From Lachnospiraceae bacterium (lineage in GTDB: Bacteria; Bacillota; Clostridia; Lachnospirales; Lachnospiraceae), in the NCBI GenBank assembly GCA_910575005.1, contig CAJTCL010000011.1, positions 92,195 to 156,194 of the forward strand: 64,000 nt of DNA. The letters are read 5' to 3'. Positions 52,607 to 61,143 of this stretch are shown piece by piece; the stretch's first letter is position 1; each line of letters begins with the position of its first letter. The notes under the pieces were generated by a model, which had not been told where the DNA came from, ran no database searches, and saw nothing but the letters and a program-made list of their open reading frames with translations. The position numbers and the translations under genes were made by a program.

Positions 52607-53824
52607 ATGAAATATCAGGAAACTGATTTAGTCAGAATTGCAAAGAGAGAAAATAACAATAAAAGAAAGTATCTGGTCGTAAATCCTCTTCAGGGGAAGC
52701 ATATTCCAGTAAGCCCAGAGAAAGCATTTCAGATGATGGATGCCTTAGCGCAGCAGATACACCTCGCTTACCCTAAGGAGCGTCTGTTGTTGGTTGGTTT
52801 TGCTGAGACTGCCACAGCAATTGGAGCCAGATTAGCGGTGAAGCTTGAGACAGGTTTTATGCAGACTACCAGGGAAAAGATTCCAGGGGTGAAATATCTC
52901 TATTTTACGGAATCTCACAGCCATGCCACAGAGCAGAAACTGGTGAAGGATGATCTTGACGCGAATCTTGGCCAGTTTGAGAGGATTGTGTTTGTGGAAG
53001 ATGAAGTGACAACTGGAAATACGATTCTTAAAATTGTAGAAATTATCAGAAACGTTTATCCTGGAAACATACAATTTTCTGTGGCTTGCCTGTTAAATGG
53101 TATGGAGGAAGAGGCGCAAAAGAGATATCAGCAACAGGGGATTGCCATACACGAATTGTTGAAAATAGATCACAGTTCCTATACAGAGCAGGCAGAACAT
53201 TGTCAGGGAGATGGAAAATACATTGCTGTGGCAAAAGATGGAAAGAGTATTACTGAGGCTAGTTCCATAGAAGAAGAGACAGAGCGGTTAGAGAAGCAGC
53301 AAATTAAGAGAATTTGGCTTTCAGAAGATCAAGAATCAGGGAGAGAGATTGAAGAAATCTGGCTGTCAGGTTATCAAAATACCAGAAGATACACAGAGGG
53401 CCGGAAATATCATACTGCCTGTGAAATGCTTTGGCAGCAGATTCAAGGGCGCTTCCCGCTGGTGCAGGGAAGGCGCTGTCTGGTTCTTGGCACAGAAGAA
53501 TTTATGTACCCAGCGCTTTATGTGGGGGCAAAGCTTCAAAAAGCAGGTTTTGATGTGTGCTGTCATGCCACAACCCGAAGTCCGATTGAGGTAAGCAGAA
53601 AAGAAGGATATCCGTTACATGAGAGATATGAATTGTGGAGTTTTTATGAGGAACAGCGCCGTACATTTGTCTATGATTTGACGGTTTATGACCAAGTATT
53701 GATTCTTTGCGATGCCACAGGACAGATAAAAAAAGGTCTCGATTCCTTGATATCAGCACTGCGATTGGCAGGAAATAAAAATATCATATGTTATAGGTGG
53801 TGTGAAGATGAAAAGCTCTTATAA
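52607..53824 (+). CDS. Phosphoribosyltransferase with TRSP-type C-terminal domain
   Basis: A 405-residue protein. The N-terminal 190 residues form a PRTase fold with the PRPP loop FVEDEVTTGNTIL, preceded by LLLVGFAETATAIGARLA. The C-terminal part (about 225-395) resembles the TRSP domain that accompanies such PRTases: WLSGYQNTRRYTEGRKYH, CLVLGTEEFMYPALYVGAKL and the cysteine-containing ILCDATGQIKKGLD. This pair is known from the tellurite-resistance-linked (Ter) biosynthetic gene set thought to make a nucleoside-like metabolite or modify nucleic acid. It lies 15 bases after ribH, so it is probably expressed from the FMN-controlled operon. Confidence 0.85.
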   Translation: MKYQETDLVRIAKRENNNKRKYLVVNPLQGKHIPVSPEKAFQMMDALAQQIHLAYPKERLLLVGFAETATAIGARLAVKLETGFMQTTREKIPGVKYLYFTESHSHATEQKLVKDDLDANLGQFERIVFVEDEVTTGNTILKIVEIIRNVYPGNIQFSVACLLNGMEEEAQKRYQQQGIAIHELLKIDHSSYTEQAEHCQGDGKYIAVAKDGKSITEASSIEEETERLEKQQIKRIWLSEDQESGREIEEIWLSGYQNTRRYTEGRKYHTACEMLWQQIQGRFPLVQGRRCLVLGTEEFMYPALYVGAKLQKAGFDVCCHATTRSPIEVSRKEGYPLHERYELWSFYEEQRRTFVYDLTVYDQVLILCDATGQIKKGLDSLISALRLAGNKNIICYRWCEDEKLL

Positions 53825-54863
53825 GGAAAACGATGTGATTTTGCTGTTAAAGGATATTACTGGCATGGTGGAACCGCAGCCCACCGAGGAACGGGAACGG
53901 CTGATTCAGTCTGGGAAACATTATTGTGAAATGCTTCCCATTGAGTATGTCCCCAGCGAAATTTATATGCAGGTATATCAGGAGGCATTGAAAAACTATG
54001 CCAGGCCTACTGCAGAGGCAGTTGGCAGGCTTGCAGACAAGATCATAGCCGGCAAAGGACGTCAAGTAGTGCTCGTTTCCCTGGCCAGGGCGGGCATTCC
54101 CATTGGCATTCTGCTCAAACGTTATATCCGTTGGAAATATCAGGTGGAGGTAAATCATTATTCGATTTCCATTATTCGAGGCAGAGGGATTGACCATAAC
54201 GCTATGAAATTTTTGCTGCAGCATTATCAGCCACAGCAGCTTTTGTTTGTGGACGGCTGGATTGGCAAGGGCGCGATTTTAAAAGAGCTAAAAAAGGAGC
54301 TTGCGGCTTATCCAGGTGTCTCGACAGATATTGCTGTGGCAGCAGATCCAGCAAATATGACCGAGCTGTGCGGCACCCACGAGGATCTGTTGATTCCAAG
54401 TTCCTGCTTGAATTGTACGGTTTCCGGCCTGGTGAGCAGAACATTTCTCAGGGATGATATCATTGGCAAAGAGGATTTTCATGGTGCTGTCTATTATGGA
54501 GCGCTGAAGAACGAAGATTTGTCTTATTCGTTTATTGATGCTATAGAACAGAAATTTACGAAAGAGAACATTCCCAATGAGAGTAAGCAGGTTTTAAAAA
54601 CCACAGGTATTGATGAGGTAACACATCTGGCAAAAGAATATGGTATTGCTGATATCAATTTGATCAAGCCAGGTATTGGAGAGGCTACCAGAGTTTTGCT
54701 GCGGCGCGTGCCCTGGAAAATTTTGGTGGCAGAGGATGCCTGCGACGATCCCGCTCTGGCACATATTTTTCGCTTGGCAGAGGAAAAAGATGTACCAGTG
54801 GAACGACATCCATTATCTCACTATAAGGCTTGTGGAATGATTAAAAAGATGGCAGATACCTAA
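53808..54863 (+). CDS. StiP-family cysteine protease-like protein with PELOTA-type domain
   Basis: A 351-residue protein of the StiP type that follows the PRTase in Ter-linked clusters. It shows VPSEIYMQVYQEAL, VLVSLARAGIPIGILLKRYI and HYSISIIRGRGID in the N-terminal half, VDGWIGKGAI in the middle, and an RNA-binding PELOTA-like C-terminus (IADINLIKPGIGEATRVLLRRVPWKI). The ATG at 53808 follows AGGTGG by 7 bases and overlaps the end of the PRTase gene. Biochemical activity has not been settled for the family; membership is clear from motifs and gene order. Confidence 0.82.
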   Translation: MKSSYKENDVILLLKDITGMVEPQPTEERERLIQSGKHYCEMLPIEYVPSEIYMQVYQEALKNYARPTAEAVGRLADKIIAGKGRQVVLVSLARAGIPIGILLKRYIRWKYQVEVNHYSISIIRGRGIDHNAMKFLLQHYQPQQLLFVDGWIGKGAILKELKKELAAYPGVSTDIAVAADPANMTELCGTHEDLLIPSSCLNCTVSGLVSRTFLRDDIIGKEDFHGAVYYGALKNEDLSYSFIDAIEQKFTKENIPNESKQVLKTTGIDEVTHLAKEYGIADINLIKPGIGEATRVLLRRVPWKILVAEDACDDPALAHIFRLAEEKDVPVERHPLSHYKACGMIKKMADT

Positions 54864-55011
54864 AAATCTTATAAATTTCAGTAACTAAGGACTGGTTATC
54901 AGTCAATTTATGGTCGCGAAGTCTAAGAAAGCCGATATAACGATTGTTCCGTCATTATACAGCTTATTATTTACTTGTGCTGATAAATTGACAGAATAAA
55001 GAAAAACATAT

Positions 55012-55055
55012 AAACCCCTGTTCCCTTGCCAATAGGTTTGAGAGCAGGGGTTTTT
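55012..55055 (+). terminator. Terminator of the rib-PRTase-StiP operon
   Basis: AAACCCCTGTTC at 55012-55023 pairs, with one wobble, with GAGCAGGGGTTT at 55041-55052 and a T run follows. It lies between convergent genes and may also serve the minus strand. Confidence 0.8.
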
Positions 55056-55072
55056 AGGTAGAACTAAAGCGT

Positions 55073-56035
55073 TCAGAGCTTTGTTCCGAAAACATCAGAC
55101 AACATGATTATCTTCTGTGCCCAATTATAATGGGTTTTATATTCATTCATCCGTTCTTTTTGGATGCTTCCAGAAACCAGGGAACGGCGGTCAGGATCCC
55201 AATTTAAAATTGACTGTGCATCCTTAAGGTCATTCTCAGATACCTGGTAAGCGTTATTTACCACAGATATCTGATGAGGATGAATCACCGTTTTCCCCAC
55301 AAAACCACATAGTTTGTCTTGTTCCAATTCCGTTTCCAGGCCGGATTTCCAGTTTGCGCCATTGTAGTATTCCCACACTGGTCCTGAAACCACATAATCC
55401 ATGCCAAAAACTGTCATGATATCAGCAAGAATATTGGCGATCGGCCGCAGACTGTGAATCGATTCGGTGCTGCTGCGGCGGAATCCAAACATATGGCATA
55501 AGTCATTGCCGCCTACCCGAATATTTAAGACTAGTTCTTCCACCGCATCCAGTTTTTCCTTTAAGGTATATAAGATCGAATATCTGTCCTTAAGGCTAAT
55601 GATGGAAGGACTTTCAAATATAGGCATCATATAGAGTGGATGCGAGCATTTTTGGTTGGCAATTTGTATGGCTTGTATGTACTGATCAGCATTCTCCAGG
55701 GAAAATTTGGGGAGGATAAAACCATATAGAAGTGCAGCTGCTTCTTCCAATCGCTCCAGCAGAGAGGAAATTTGTTCGGGGTACCGGATCCGTATAAAAA
55801 TTTTGGGAAGATAAAAATCTCTCTTCAGGTGTTCCATATATATTTGTTGAAGGGAGGAGATTAGGCTTTGTTCTGCTTGTGCGACACATTCATCCCGAAT
55901 CGTATCTTCCAGACAGAGAGCCAGGGAAAACAGTTTGCCAAATCTCTCCGCAATGATCGACGCTGCAATACGTTCATTATTTGCCGGACAGTATAATAGG
56001 GCGCCGACACTATAATACAGTGTGGAATTTTTCAT
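55073..56035 (-). CDS. CitE-like HpcH/HpaI aldolase family protein (Ter-linked type)
   Basis: A 320-residue TIM-barrel protein of the citrate-lyase-beta/HpcH type: LLYCPANNERIA, LALCLEDTIRDE, the metal-binding MPIFESPSI, and VLNIRVGGNDLCHMFGFRR. The subgroup with LYCPA-N and GNDLC is typical of Ter-linked biosynthetic clusters, where it accompanies the PRTase and StiP genes. It is transcribed convergently with those genes here and has its own promoter, so the set is split into two units. Substrate unknown. Confidence 0.85.
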   Translation of the reverse strand: MKNSTLYYSVGALLYCPANNERIAASIIAERFGKLFSLALCLEDTIRDECVAQAEQSLISSLQQIYMEHLKRDFYLPKIFIRIRYPEQISSLLERLEEAAALLYGFILPKFSLENADQYIQAIQIANQKCSHPLYMMPIFESPSIISLKDRYSILYTLKEKLDAVEELVLNIRVGGNDLCHMFGFRRSSTESIHSLRPIANILADIMTVFGMDYVVSGPVWEYYNGANWKSGLETELEQDKLCGFVGKTVIHPHQISVVNNAYQVSENDLKDAQSILNWDPDRRSLVSGSIQKERMNEYKTHYNWAQKIIMLSDVFGTKL

Positions 56036-56151
56036 ATTGGTATGTCTCCTTTATAGTATTACCTTTGCAGTATATCAGAGCATAGGAAGGAAATCAATAT
56101 ACATGTACTTTGGGTTTACTCATTTTTTATAATAGCCGATCTTATAGTGCT

Positions 56152-56270
56152 AAAAGGTCTTGCTGCCTTTGACAGCATAGACATCTTGCACAAAAAGTGT
56201 CTGGCAAGCTAGCTTTCCATAGCGCTTTTATGTGCAAAATGTTTCCATCATTTTTTGTGCAAGACCTTTT
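56152..56270. repeat. Nested inverted repeats in a 347-bp gap
   Basis: AAAAGGTCTTGC (56152-56163) is the exact inverse of 56259-56270. A second left arm, CTTGCACAAAAA (56185-56196), is the exact inverse of 56252-56263. The two right arms overlap at 56259-56263, so an RNA could form one hairpin or the other. No gene lies in 56036-56382; the rest of the gap shows nothing else recognisable. Confidence 0.65.
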
Positions 56271-56324
56271 GGTACTGAAATATAGATTATTGTAAAAAAT
56301 GGGGAACTCAAGGAAAAATATTCA

Positions 56325-56353
56325 TTGACAAATGGAAAAATATTGTATAGTAT
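56325..56353 (+). promoter_or_regulatory. Promoter of the 83-residue protein gene
   Basis: TTGACA at 56325-56330 and TAGTAT at 56348-56353, spacer 17 bases, 30 bases before the start codon. Confidence 0.55.
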
Positions 56354-56382
56354 ATAAGACAATTTAAAGTAGTGGAGGCTCT

Positions 56383-56634
56383 ATGTTTACAATATTTAAC
56401 AGAAAAGAACTTATTTCAACATTTTCAATGAAGGCTCAGTCTGAGATCAGGGGAAAGCTTCAAAACAAAGGCATAAAATATAAATGTAAAGTGGTAAATA
56501 GAAACAGTGCCTCACCATTTTCTTCTTCAAGAGCTCGGACAGGCACTCTAGGACAGAATGTGGATTGTACATATCAATATGTATTTTACGTATATAAAAA
56601 AGATTATGACAGAGCAAGACGTGCTGTTTTATAA
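56383..56634 (+). CDS. Small conserved-type hypothetical protein (83 residues)
   Basis: No domain is recognised. The sequence is basic, starts MFTIFNRKELISTFSMKAQSEIRGKLQNKGIKYKCKV, has a SSRARTGT stretch and a YQYVFYVYKKDYDRAR end, which looks like a small alpha/beta fold of the DUF2007-like signal type. Clear signals surround it: a promoter, a GTGGAGG binding site and a terminator right after the stop, so it is a real monocistronic gene. Confidence 0.65.
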   Translation: MFTIFNRKELISTFSMKAQSEIRGKLQNKGIKYKCKVVNRNSASPFSSSRARTGTLGQNVDCTYQYVFYVYKKDYDRARRAVL

Positions 56635-56642
56635 AGCCTCAC

Positions 56643-56689
56643 AATCAGGGTGTATTTGGGTGTTTGTTTCCAGATATGCCCTGATTTTT
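56643..56689 (+). terminator. Terminator after the 83-residue protein gene
   Basis: AATCAGGG (56643-56650) pairs with CCCTGATT (56679-56686), followed by T residues. Confidence 0.7.
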
Positions 56690-56849
56690 AAGATTTAATT
56701 AGGGATCTGTAAAGAACAATGGTATATGCATAGTACAATTACGAAACAGCAAATGGATGATTTTTGAAATCAGTTGACATTGCTGAATCATGTAATGAAT
56801 TGCTGAAGTGCAAAAAAGTATAAAAAATGTGGTGGGAGATGAAAATACC

Positions 56850-56878
56850 TTGAGATAAACACAGAAAAAGGGTATAAT
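56850..56878 (+). promoter_or_regulatory. Promoter of the YcxB-like gene
   Basis: TTGAGA at 56850-56855 and TATAAT at 56873-56878, spacer 17 bases. It overlaps an in-frame start at 56877, which therefore cannot be used, and supports the start at 56934 behind GAGAAAGGA. Confidence 0.75.
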
Positions 56879-56933
56879 GTTCGCTGTAACATATTTGAAA
56901 ATTATCTCTGAGACTGAGAAAGGAATGTCTAAA

Positions 56934-57443
56934 ATGTCAGCAGAATTTGAAGTGACAATTACGGATAAGGATATGTATCGGTTTAATATTTATCATGCAT
57001 ACCACGGTGTGCAGGGGATATTAGCAACGCTTGTAGGGGTTTGGGTGTTGATTACGGCTGGACTTACGTTTGGCAAGGTAGGGATAATGTACACAGTCTT
57101 GTATCTGATTTTGGGAGTTGTTTTTTTGGTGTATGTGCCAGGAAATCTGTATCTTCGTTCCAAACGACAGATTTCTACTTCCGAGGTTTTGAAAAATGCC
57201 TTGCACTATCGGATTGATGACGCAGGTGTACATGTTTCCCAGAATGGTCAGACTGCTGATTTGGAATGGAAACAGATATATAAAATGGTTTCCAGCAAGA
57301 ACCAGCTTTTGATTTACAGCAGTCGAGTAAATGCTTATGTCATTCCCAAAGAAGCAGTGCAGGAACAATATCAGACGATTGTGGGACTAGCCATCAACCA
57401 TTTGGAAGGTTATCGGCTAAAACTGAATCCATTCAGTGTATAG
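56934..57443 (+). CDS. YcxB-like membrane protein
   Basis: A 169-residue protein with two membrane segments (about residues 30-75), followed by a soluble domain with YRIDDAGVHVSQNGQTADLEWKQIYKMVSSKNQLLIYSSRVNAYVIPK, the YcxB-like pattern. Function unknown. Its stop codon precedes the tsaE start by a few bases, so it is the first gene of the tsaE-tsaB unit. Confidence 0.8.
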   Translation: MSAEFEVTITDKDMYRFNIYHAYHGVQGILATLVGVWVLITAGLTFGKVGIMYTVLYLILGVVFLVYVPGNLYLRSKRQISTSEVLKNALHYRIDDAGVHVSQNGQTADLEWKQIYKMVSSKNQLLIYSSRVNAYVIPKEAVQEQYQTIVGLAINHLEGYRLKLNPFSV

Positions 57444-57456
57444 TATGGAGGATAGT

Positions 57457-57897
57457 ATGCAGATGATAGAGACGTTTTCCCCAGAAGAAACGTTTGAGTT
57501 AGGTCAGACAATTGGCCAACAGGCGCAGCCTGGGGAAGTATATACATTGGTCGGAGATCTTGGAGTGGGTAAGACAGTGCTCACACAGGGAATTGCCAAA
57601 GGGCTTTGTATTGAAGAGCCAGTCAACAGTCCGACTTTTACGATTGTGCAGGTATATGAGGAAGGGCGAATGCCGTTCTATCATTTTGATGTCTATCGAA
57701 TTGGTGATATCGCGGAGATGGATGAGATTGGATATGAGGATTATTTTTATGGACAAGGGCTTACGATGATTGAATGGGCCAATCTAATTGCAGAAATTTT
57801 GCCAGAACATTATCATCAAATTTTAATTGAAAAGGATTTGGAGAAAGGTTTTGATTACCGCAAAATTACCATTCAGGAGATTGGAGGAGGCAGATGA
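57457..57897 (+). CDS. tsaE: tRNA threonylcarbamoyladenosine biosynthesis ATPase TsaE
   Basis: The 146-residue ATPase drives t6A formation at tRNA position 37 together with TsaB and TsaD. It shows the P-loop LVGDLGVGKT, NSPTFTIVQVY, HFDVYRI and the WANLI motif. ATG 57457 is chosen since GGAGG lies at 57447-57451; upstream in-frame starts overlap the preceding gene or the binding site. Confidence 0.94.
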   Translation: MQMIETFSPEETFELGQTIGQQAQPGEVYTLVGDLGVGKTVLTQGIAKGLCIEEPVNSPTFTIVQVYEEGRMPFYHFDVYRIGDIAEMDEIGYEDYFYGQGLTMIEWANLIAEILPEHYHQILIEKDLEKGFDYRKITIQEIGGGR

Positions 57898-58613
57898 AAG
57901 TATTAGGACTTGATAGTTCTGGTCTGGTAGCAAGTGTGGCCGTGGTAGAAGATGACAATCTGCTTGCAGAGTATACCGTGAATTATAAAAAGACACATTC
58001 TCAGACTTTGCTTCCGATGTTAGATCAGATTGTAACAATGATTGAACTTGACTTAAATACTATAGATGCAATTGCGGTAGCTGGAGGGCCAGGCTCTTTT
58101 ACGGGACTGCGTATTGGTTCGGCGACGGCAAAAGGTTTGGGGTTTGCGCTTGGTAAACCTTTGATTCAGATTCCAACCGTAGATGGGCTGGCATATAATC
58201 TCTGCGGGAGTCATAACCTCATATGTCCTTTGATGGATGCTAGAAGAAATCAGACCTATACGGGATTGTATATGTTTGTTGATGATGTGATGCAAGTTGT
58301 TGAGCCGCAGTGTGCGGTTGGAATTGATGAAATTGTTGAAAGAATCAATCATGAAAATCAAGCTGTGGTTTTTTTGGGGGATGGTGTTCCTGTTTTCCGT
58401 TCTTTTATTGAAGAAAATTGTAGGGTACCATTTTCCTTTGCCCCAGCACACTTAAATAAGCAGAGGGCAGCGGCTGTGGCTTCGCTTGGAATCTTATATC
58501 TTCAGGAGGGAAAGATTCAGACAGCCGCACAGCACAGACCAGATTATTTACGGCTGTCTCAGGCAGAGCGTGAGCGCTTAGCACAGGAGGAATCTATGTC
58601 AGATCCAAAATGA
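57894..58613 (+). CDS. tsaB: tRNA threonylcarbamoyladenosine biosynthesis protein TsaB
   Basis: The 239-residue partner of TsaD, with an ASKHA fold: VLGLDSSGLVASVAVVED, KKTHSQTLLPMLDQI, AVAGGPGSFTGLRIGSATAKGL and the PLMDARRNQTYTGLY loop. The ATG overlaps the TGA of tsaE. Its C-terminal codons (MSDPK) recur in the tandem repeats just downstream. Confidence 0.95.
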   Translation: MKVLGLDSSGLVASVAVVEDDNLLAEYTVNYKKTHSQTLLPMLDQIVTMIELDLNTIDAIAVAGGPGSFTGLRIGSATAKGLGFALGKPLIQIPTVDGLAYNLCGSHNLICPLMDARRNQTYTGLYMFVDDVMQVVEPQCAVGIDEIVERINHENQAVVFLGDGVPVFRSFIEENCRVPFSFAPAHLNKQRAAAVASLGILYLQEGKIQTAAQHRPDYLRLSQAERERLAQEESMSDPK

Positions 58614-58635
58614 TTGATTCTGGTATAGGGAATGT

Positions 58636-58743
58636 ATGTCAGACCCAAAAAGAATGTATCAAAGGAAAGAAGCTTAAGTGACAGATAAAAAAAGAATGTA
58701 TCAGAGGAAAGAAGCTTAAGTGGCAGAAAAAAGAATGTTTTAG
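58636..58743 (+). repeat. Tandem 42-bp repeats forming abutting mini reading frames
   Basis: Two 42-base units (58636-58677 and 58678-58719) and a shorter third (58720-58743) each read as a mini frame: a start codon (ATG, then GTG, GTG), codons containing KRMYQRKEA in the first two, and TAA. Each stop is followed directly by the next start (TAAGTG). GGAAAGAAG-type purine stretches lie before each GTG. The first unit begins with the same bases as the end of tsaB (ATGTCAGA...CCAAAA). They may be decayed copies of a translation start region. Confidence 0.7.
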
Positions 58744-58837
58744 AGGAAAAAGTTTATATGATAGAAATTGATGGGTTTTTCATATAGAAGCTTGTATGTT
58801 AGATTAAGAATGGAATATTTATGGTGGAGGAAGGGTT

Positions 58838-59284
58838 ATGTCAGAACATCAACTGTATTTTCGCCATATGCAAAGAGCAGATCTTTCCGTTGTGGAAGCG
58901 ATTGAAGATGCTGTTTTTTCACGTCCGTGGTCAAAACAGGCATTTTTGCAGGCAATGCAGCAAGATACCTTGTTTATTGTGGCTTTAGAACAGAATATGG
59001 TCGTTGGATATTGTGGGATGTATTGTTCTTTTGAGGAGGGGGAGATTACCAATGTTGCCGTGTCGCCTCAAAAGCATCATCAGGGAATTGGCAGAAGTAT
59101 GATGAGATATCTGTTGGAAGAAGCAAAGAGCCGGGGAATTTCCAGAATTATTCTAGAGGTGCGCATTTCCAATTGCAATGCCATTCAATTATACAAAAGC
59201 TTAGGATTTGAGAACTGCGGGATTCGCAAGAATTTCTATGAAATGCCCAGAGAGGATGGTATGGTTATGGTGTTAGTACAATAA
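58838..59284 (+). CDS. rimI: Ribosomal protein S18 alanine N-acetyltransferase RimI
   Basis: A 148-residue GNAT acetyltransferase. The acetyl-CoA site is KHHQGIGRSMMRYLLEEA, preceded by ITNVAVSP and followed by LEVRISNCNAIQLYKSLGFE. Gene order after tsaE and tsaB is standard for RimI. The start follows GGAGGAAGGG. Confidence 0.92.
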   Translation: MSEHQLYFRHMQRADLSVVEAIEDAVFSRPWSKQAFLQAMQQDTLFIVALEQNMVVGYCGMYCSFEEGEITNVAVSPQKHHQGIGRSMMRYLLEEAKSRGISRIILEVRISNCNAIQLYKSLGFENCGIRKNFYEMPREDGMVMVLVQ

Positions 59285-59371
59285 TTACTGGTTATAATTC
59301 CCACTTAAAATAAGGCTGTCTGCGGGTTTATAATAGAGCTAGCACAAGCTTTGCACAAGGGAGGATAACCA

Positions 59372-59596
59372 ATGAAAACGCAAGAGAAGATTATTTGCAA
59401 TTGCTGTAAAAAGGTAATATTAGAACGGAATGGAATCCCCAAGGCAGAATATCTCCATGTAGAAAAACAATGGGGGTATTTCTCAGGAAAGGATGGGGAG
59501 AAACAAGAATTTGATCTCTGTGAGGAATGTTATGATATGTGGATTGGAAGTTTTCAGATTCCCATAAAAACACAGGAGGTCACAGAGTTAATCTGA
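59372..59596 (+). CDS. Small zinc-ribbon protein
   Basis: A 74-residue protein with CNCCKKV near residue 9 and CEECYDMW near residue 50, four cysteines that could hold zinc. It looks like the small ribbon proteins often found near rRNA and tRNA maturation genes, but no function is known. Its binding site GGGAGG is strong and it ends 11 bases before rnz. Confidence 0.6.
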   Translation: MKTQEKIICNCCKKVILERNGIPKAEYLHVEKQWGYFSGKDGEKQEFDLCEECYDMWIGSFQIPIKTQEVTELI

Positions 59597-59607
59597 GAGG
59601 AAGATTT

Positions 59608-60513
59608 ATGTTAGATGTATGTTTGTTGGGAACGGCAGGGATGATGCCGCTCCCTTATCGTTGGCTGACTTCACTGATGACACGTTACAACGGCAGCAGT
59701 CTGTTGATTGATTGTGGTGAGGGGACTCAGATTGCTATGAAAGAAAAAGGATGGAGCGCTAAGCCCATTGATATTATATGTTTTACGCATTACCATGCAG
59801 ATCATATCAGCGGCCTTCCAGGGCTGCTTCTTACAATGGGGAATGCAGAGCGGACAGAACCATTGACTATGATTGGACCAAAAGGATTGGAACGGGTAGT
59901 AACTGCGCTTCGGACCATAGCACCAGAGCTTCCTTTTGAGATTCGTTATATAGAGCTGACACAGCCAGTGGAGCATCTTGAGGAACAGGGATATCATATC
60001 ACTGCATTTAAAGTCAACCATAACATTACCTGTTATGGGTATACACTGGAAATACCAAGAGCTGGCCAGTTTCAGGTGGAGCGGGCACAGGGGCTTGGCA
60101 TTCCTAAACATTTCTGGGGCAGACTGCAAAAGGGGGAGAGTCTTGAGCTGGACGGAAAGACTTATACTCCGCAAATGGTGTTGGGGGCTCCTAGAAAAGG
60201 GATTAAACTTACGTATTGTACGGATTCAAGACCGGTTCCAGCTATTACGGAAAACGCCCAAAATGCCGATTTATTGATTATAGAAGGAATGTATGCGGAA
60301 AAGGAAAAGGCAGTGAAGGCAAAACAGTATAAGCATATGACATTCTATGAGGCAGCAAAGATTGCCAGTGATGCTAAGGTTTCCGAAATGTGGTTGACCC
60401 ATTTCAGTCCTTCACTGGTGCATGCGGAGGACTATATGGAAGAAGTGCGTAGAATCTATGCCAATGCCAAACTTGGAAAGGATGGCAAAACAGTAGAGCT
60501 GGATTTTGAGTAG
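59608..60513 (+). CDS. rnz: Ribonuclease Z (tRNA 3'-processing endonuclease)
   Basis: A 301-residue metallo-beta-lactamase-fold enzyme that trims the 3' trailer of tRNA precursors lacking an encoded CCA. The zinc motif is FTHYHADHISG; the LLIDCGEGTQIAM start and the KLTYCTDSRPVP and THFSPSL motifs complete the site. A typical flexible exosite segment of RNase Z appears shortened. The ATG at 59608 follows GAGAGGAAG. The two tRNA-Ser genes in the window indeed lack an encoded CCA, consistent with its role. Confidence 0.92.
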   Translation: MLDVCLLGTAGMMPLPYRWLTSLMTRYNGSSLLIDCGEGTQIAMKEKGWSAKPIDIICFTHYHADHISGLPGLLLTMGNAERTEPLTMIGPKGLERVVTALRTIAPELPFEIRYIELTQPVEHLEEQGYHITAFKVNHNITCYGYTLEIPRAGQFQVERAQGLGIPKHFWGRLQKGESLELDGKTYTPQMVLGAPRKGIKLTYCTDSRPVPAITENAQNADLLIIEGMYAEKEKAVKAKQYKHMTFYEAAKIASDAKVSEMWLTHFSPSLVHAEDYMEEVRRIYANAKLGKDGKTVELDFE

Positions 60514-60525
60514 GGAGGGATTTTT

Positions 60526-61074
60526 ATGAAAAAAAACGGTCTGAAGTCAATTATCGTGGTAGTTTTTTGTGCTTGCCTGTGTGTAGGGTATTTCTATTAT
60601 TTGACACAGAAAACCAGTGGTAAGGAGCAGAAACTGACTGAGGTGGAAATGATTATTTCTAAAGATCTTGAAGCCTCTTATCCAAAGACAGCCAGAGAAG
60701 TAGTAAAGTTTTATAACCGGATTTTAAAAAGTTACTATGCTAGGGAGTATACCCAGGAACAGTTGGAACAAATGGCTAAGCAGGCACGGCTTTTGATGGA
60801 TGAGGAATTAAAGGATAAAAATCCTCAGGAGCAGTATTTAGAAGCAGTGAAAGTGGATATTTCCAATCATGAAAAAGAGGAGATGACAATTTCTAATATT
60901 AGCCTGGAATCTGTCAATGAAATTGAATACAAGACAGTTAAGGGAAATGAATGTGCGTATGTAGATGTGGATTATTTTCTGAAAAGTAAGAAAAATACAC
61001 AGCGTGCAAGCCAGACCTATGTTTTGCGGAAAGATAATGACGGCAAGTGGCGAATTTTAGGATTTTATCAGTAA
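60526..61074 (+). CDS. Membrane-anchored protein of the DUF6715 type
   Basis: A 182-residue protein with one N-terminal membrane anchor (IIVVVFCACLCVGYFYYL) and an exported alpha/beta domain rich in charged residues: VEMIISKDLEASYPKTAREVVKFYNRILKSYY, ARLLMDEELKDKNPQEQY and a C-terminal VLRKDNDGKWRILGFYQ typical of NTF2-like folds. It looks like the DUF6715 family common in Lachnospiraceae. Function unknown. Confidence 0.65.
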   Translation: MKKNGLKSIIVVVFCACLCVGYFYYLTQKTSGKEQKLTEVEMIISKDLEASYPKTAREVVKFYNRILKSYYAREYTQEQLEQMAKQARLLMDEELKDKNPQEQYLEAVKVDISNHEKEEMTISNISLESVNEIEYKTVKGNECAYVDVDYFLKSKKNTQRASQTYVLRKDNDGKWRILGFYQ

Positions 61075-61143
61075 ATGTTTATAGAAAAATACAAGGCATT
61101 TGGGAAGATATGTCTTGTTTGTTGACAAATAATGGAGGAAAGC

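Noticed and set aside
54988..55014. Promoter TTGACA...TATAAA before the terminator
   Set aside because: The spacer is only 15 bases and the element points into a terminator with no gene on that strand.
58636..58743. CRISPR-like or coding repeat protein
   Set aside because: The units abut directly without spacers, and each is closed by its own stop codon.
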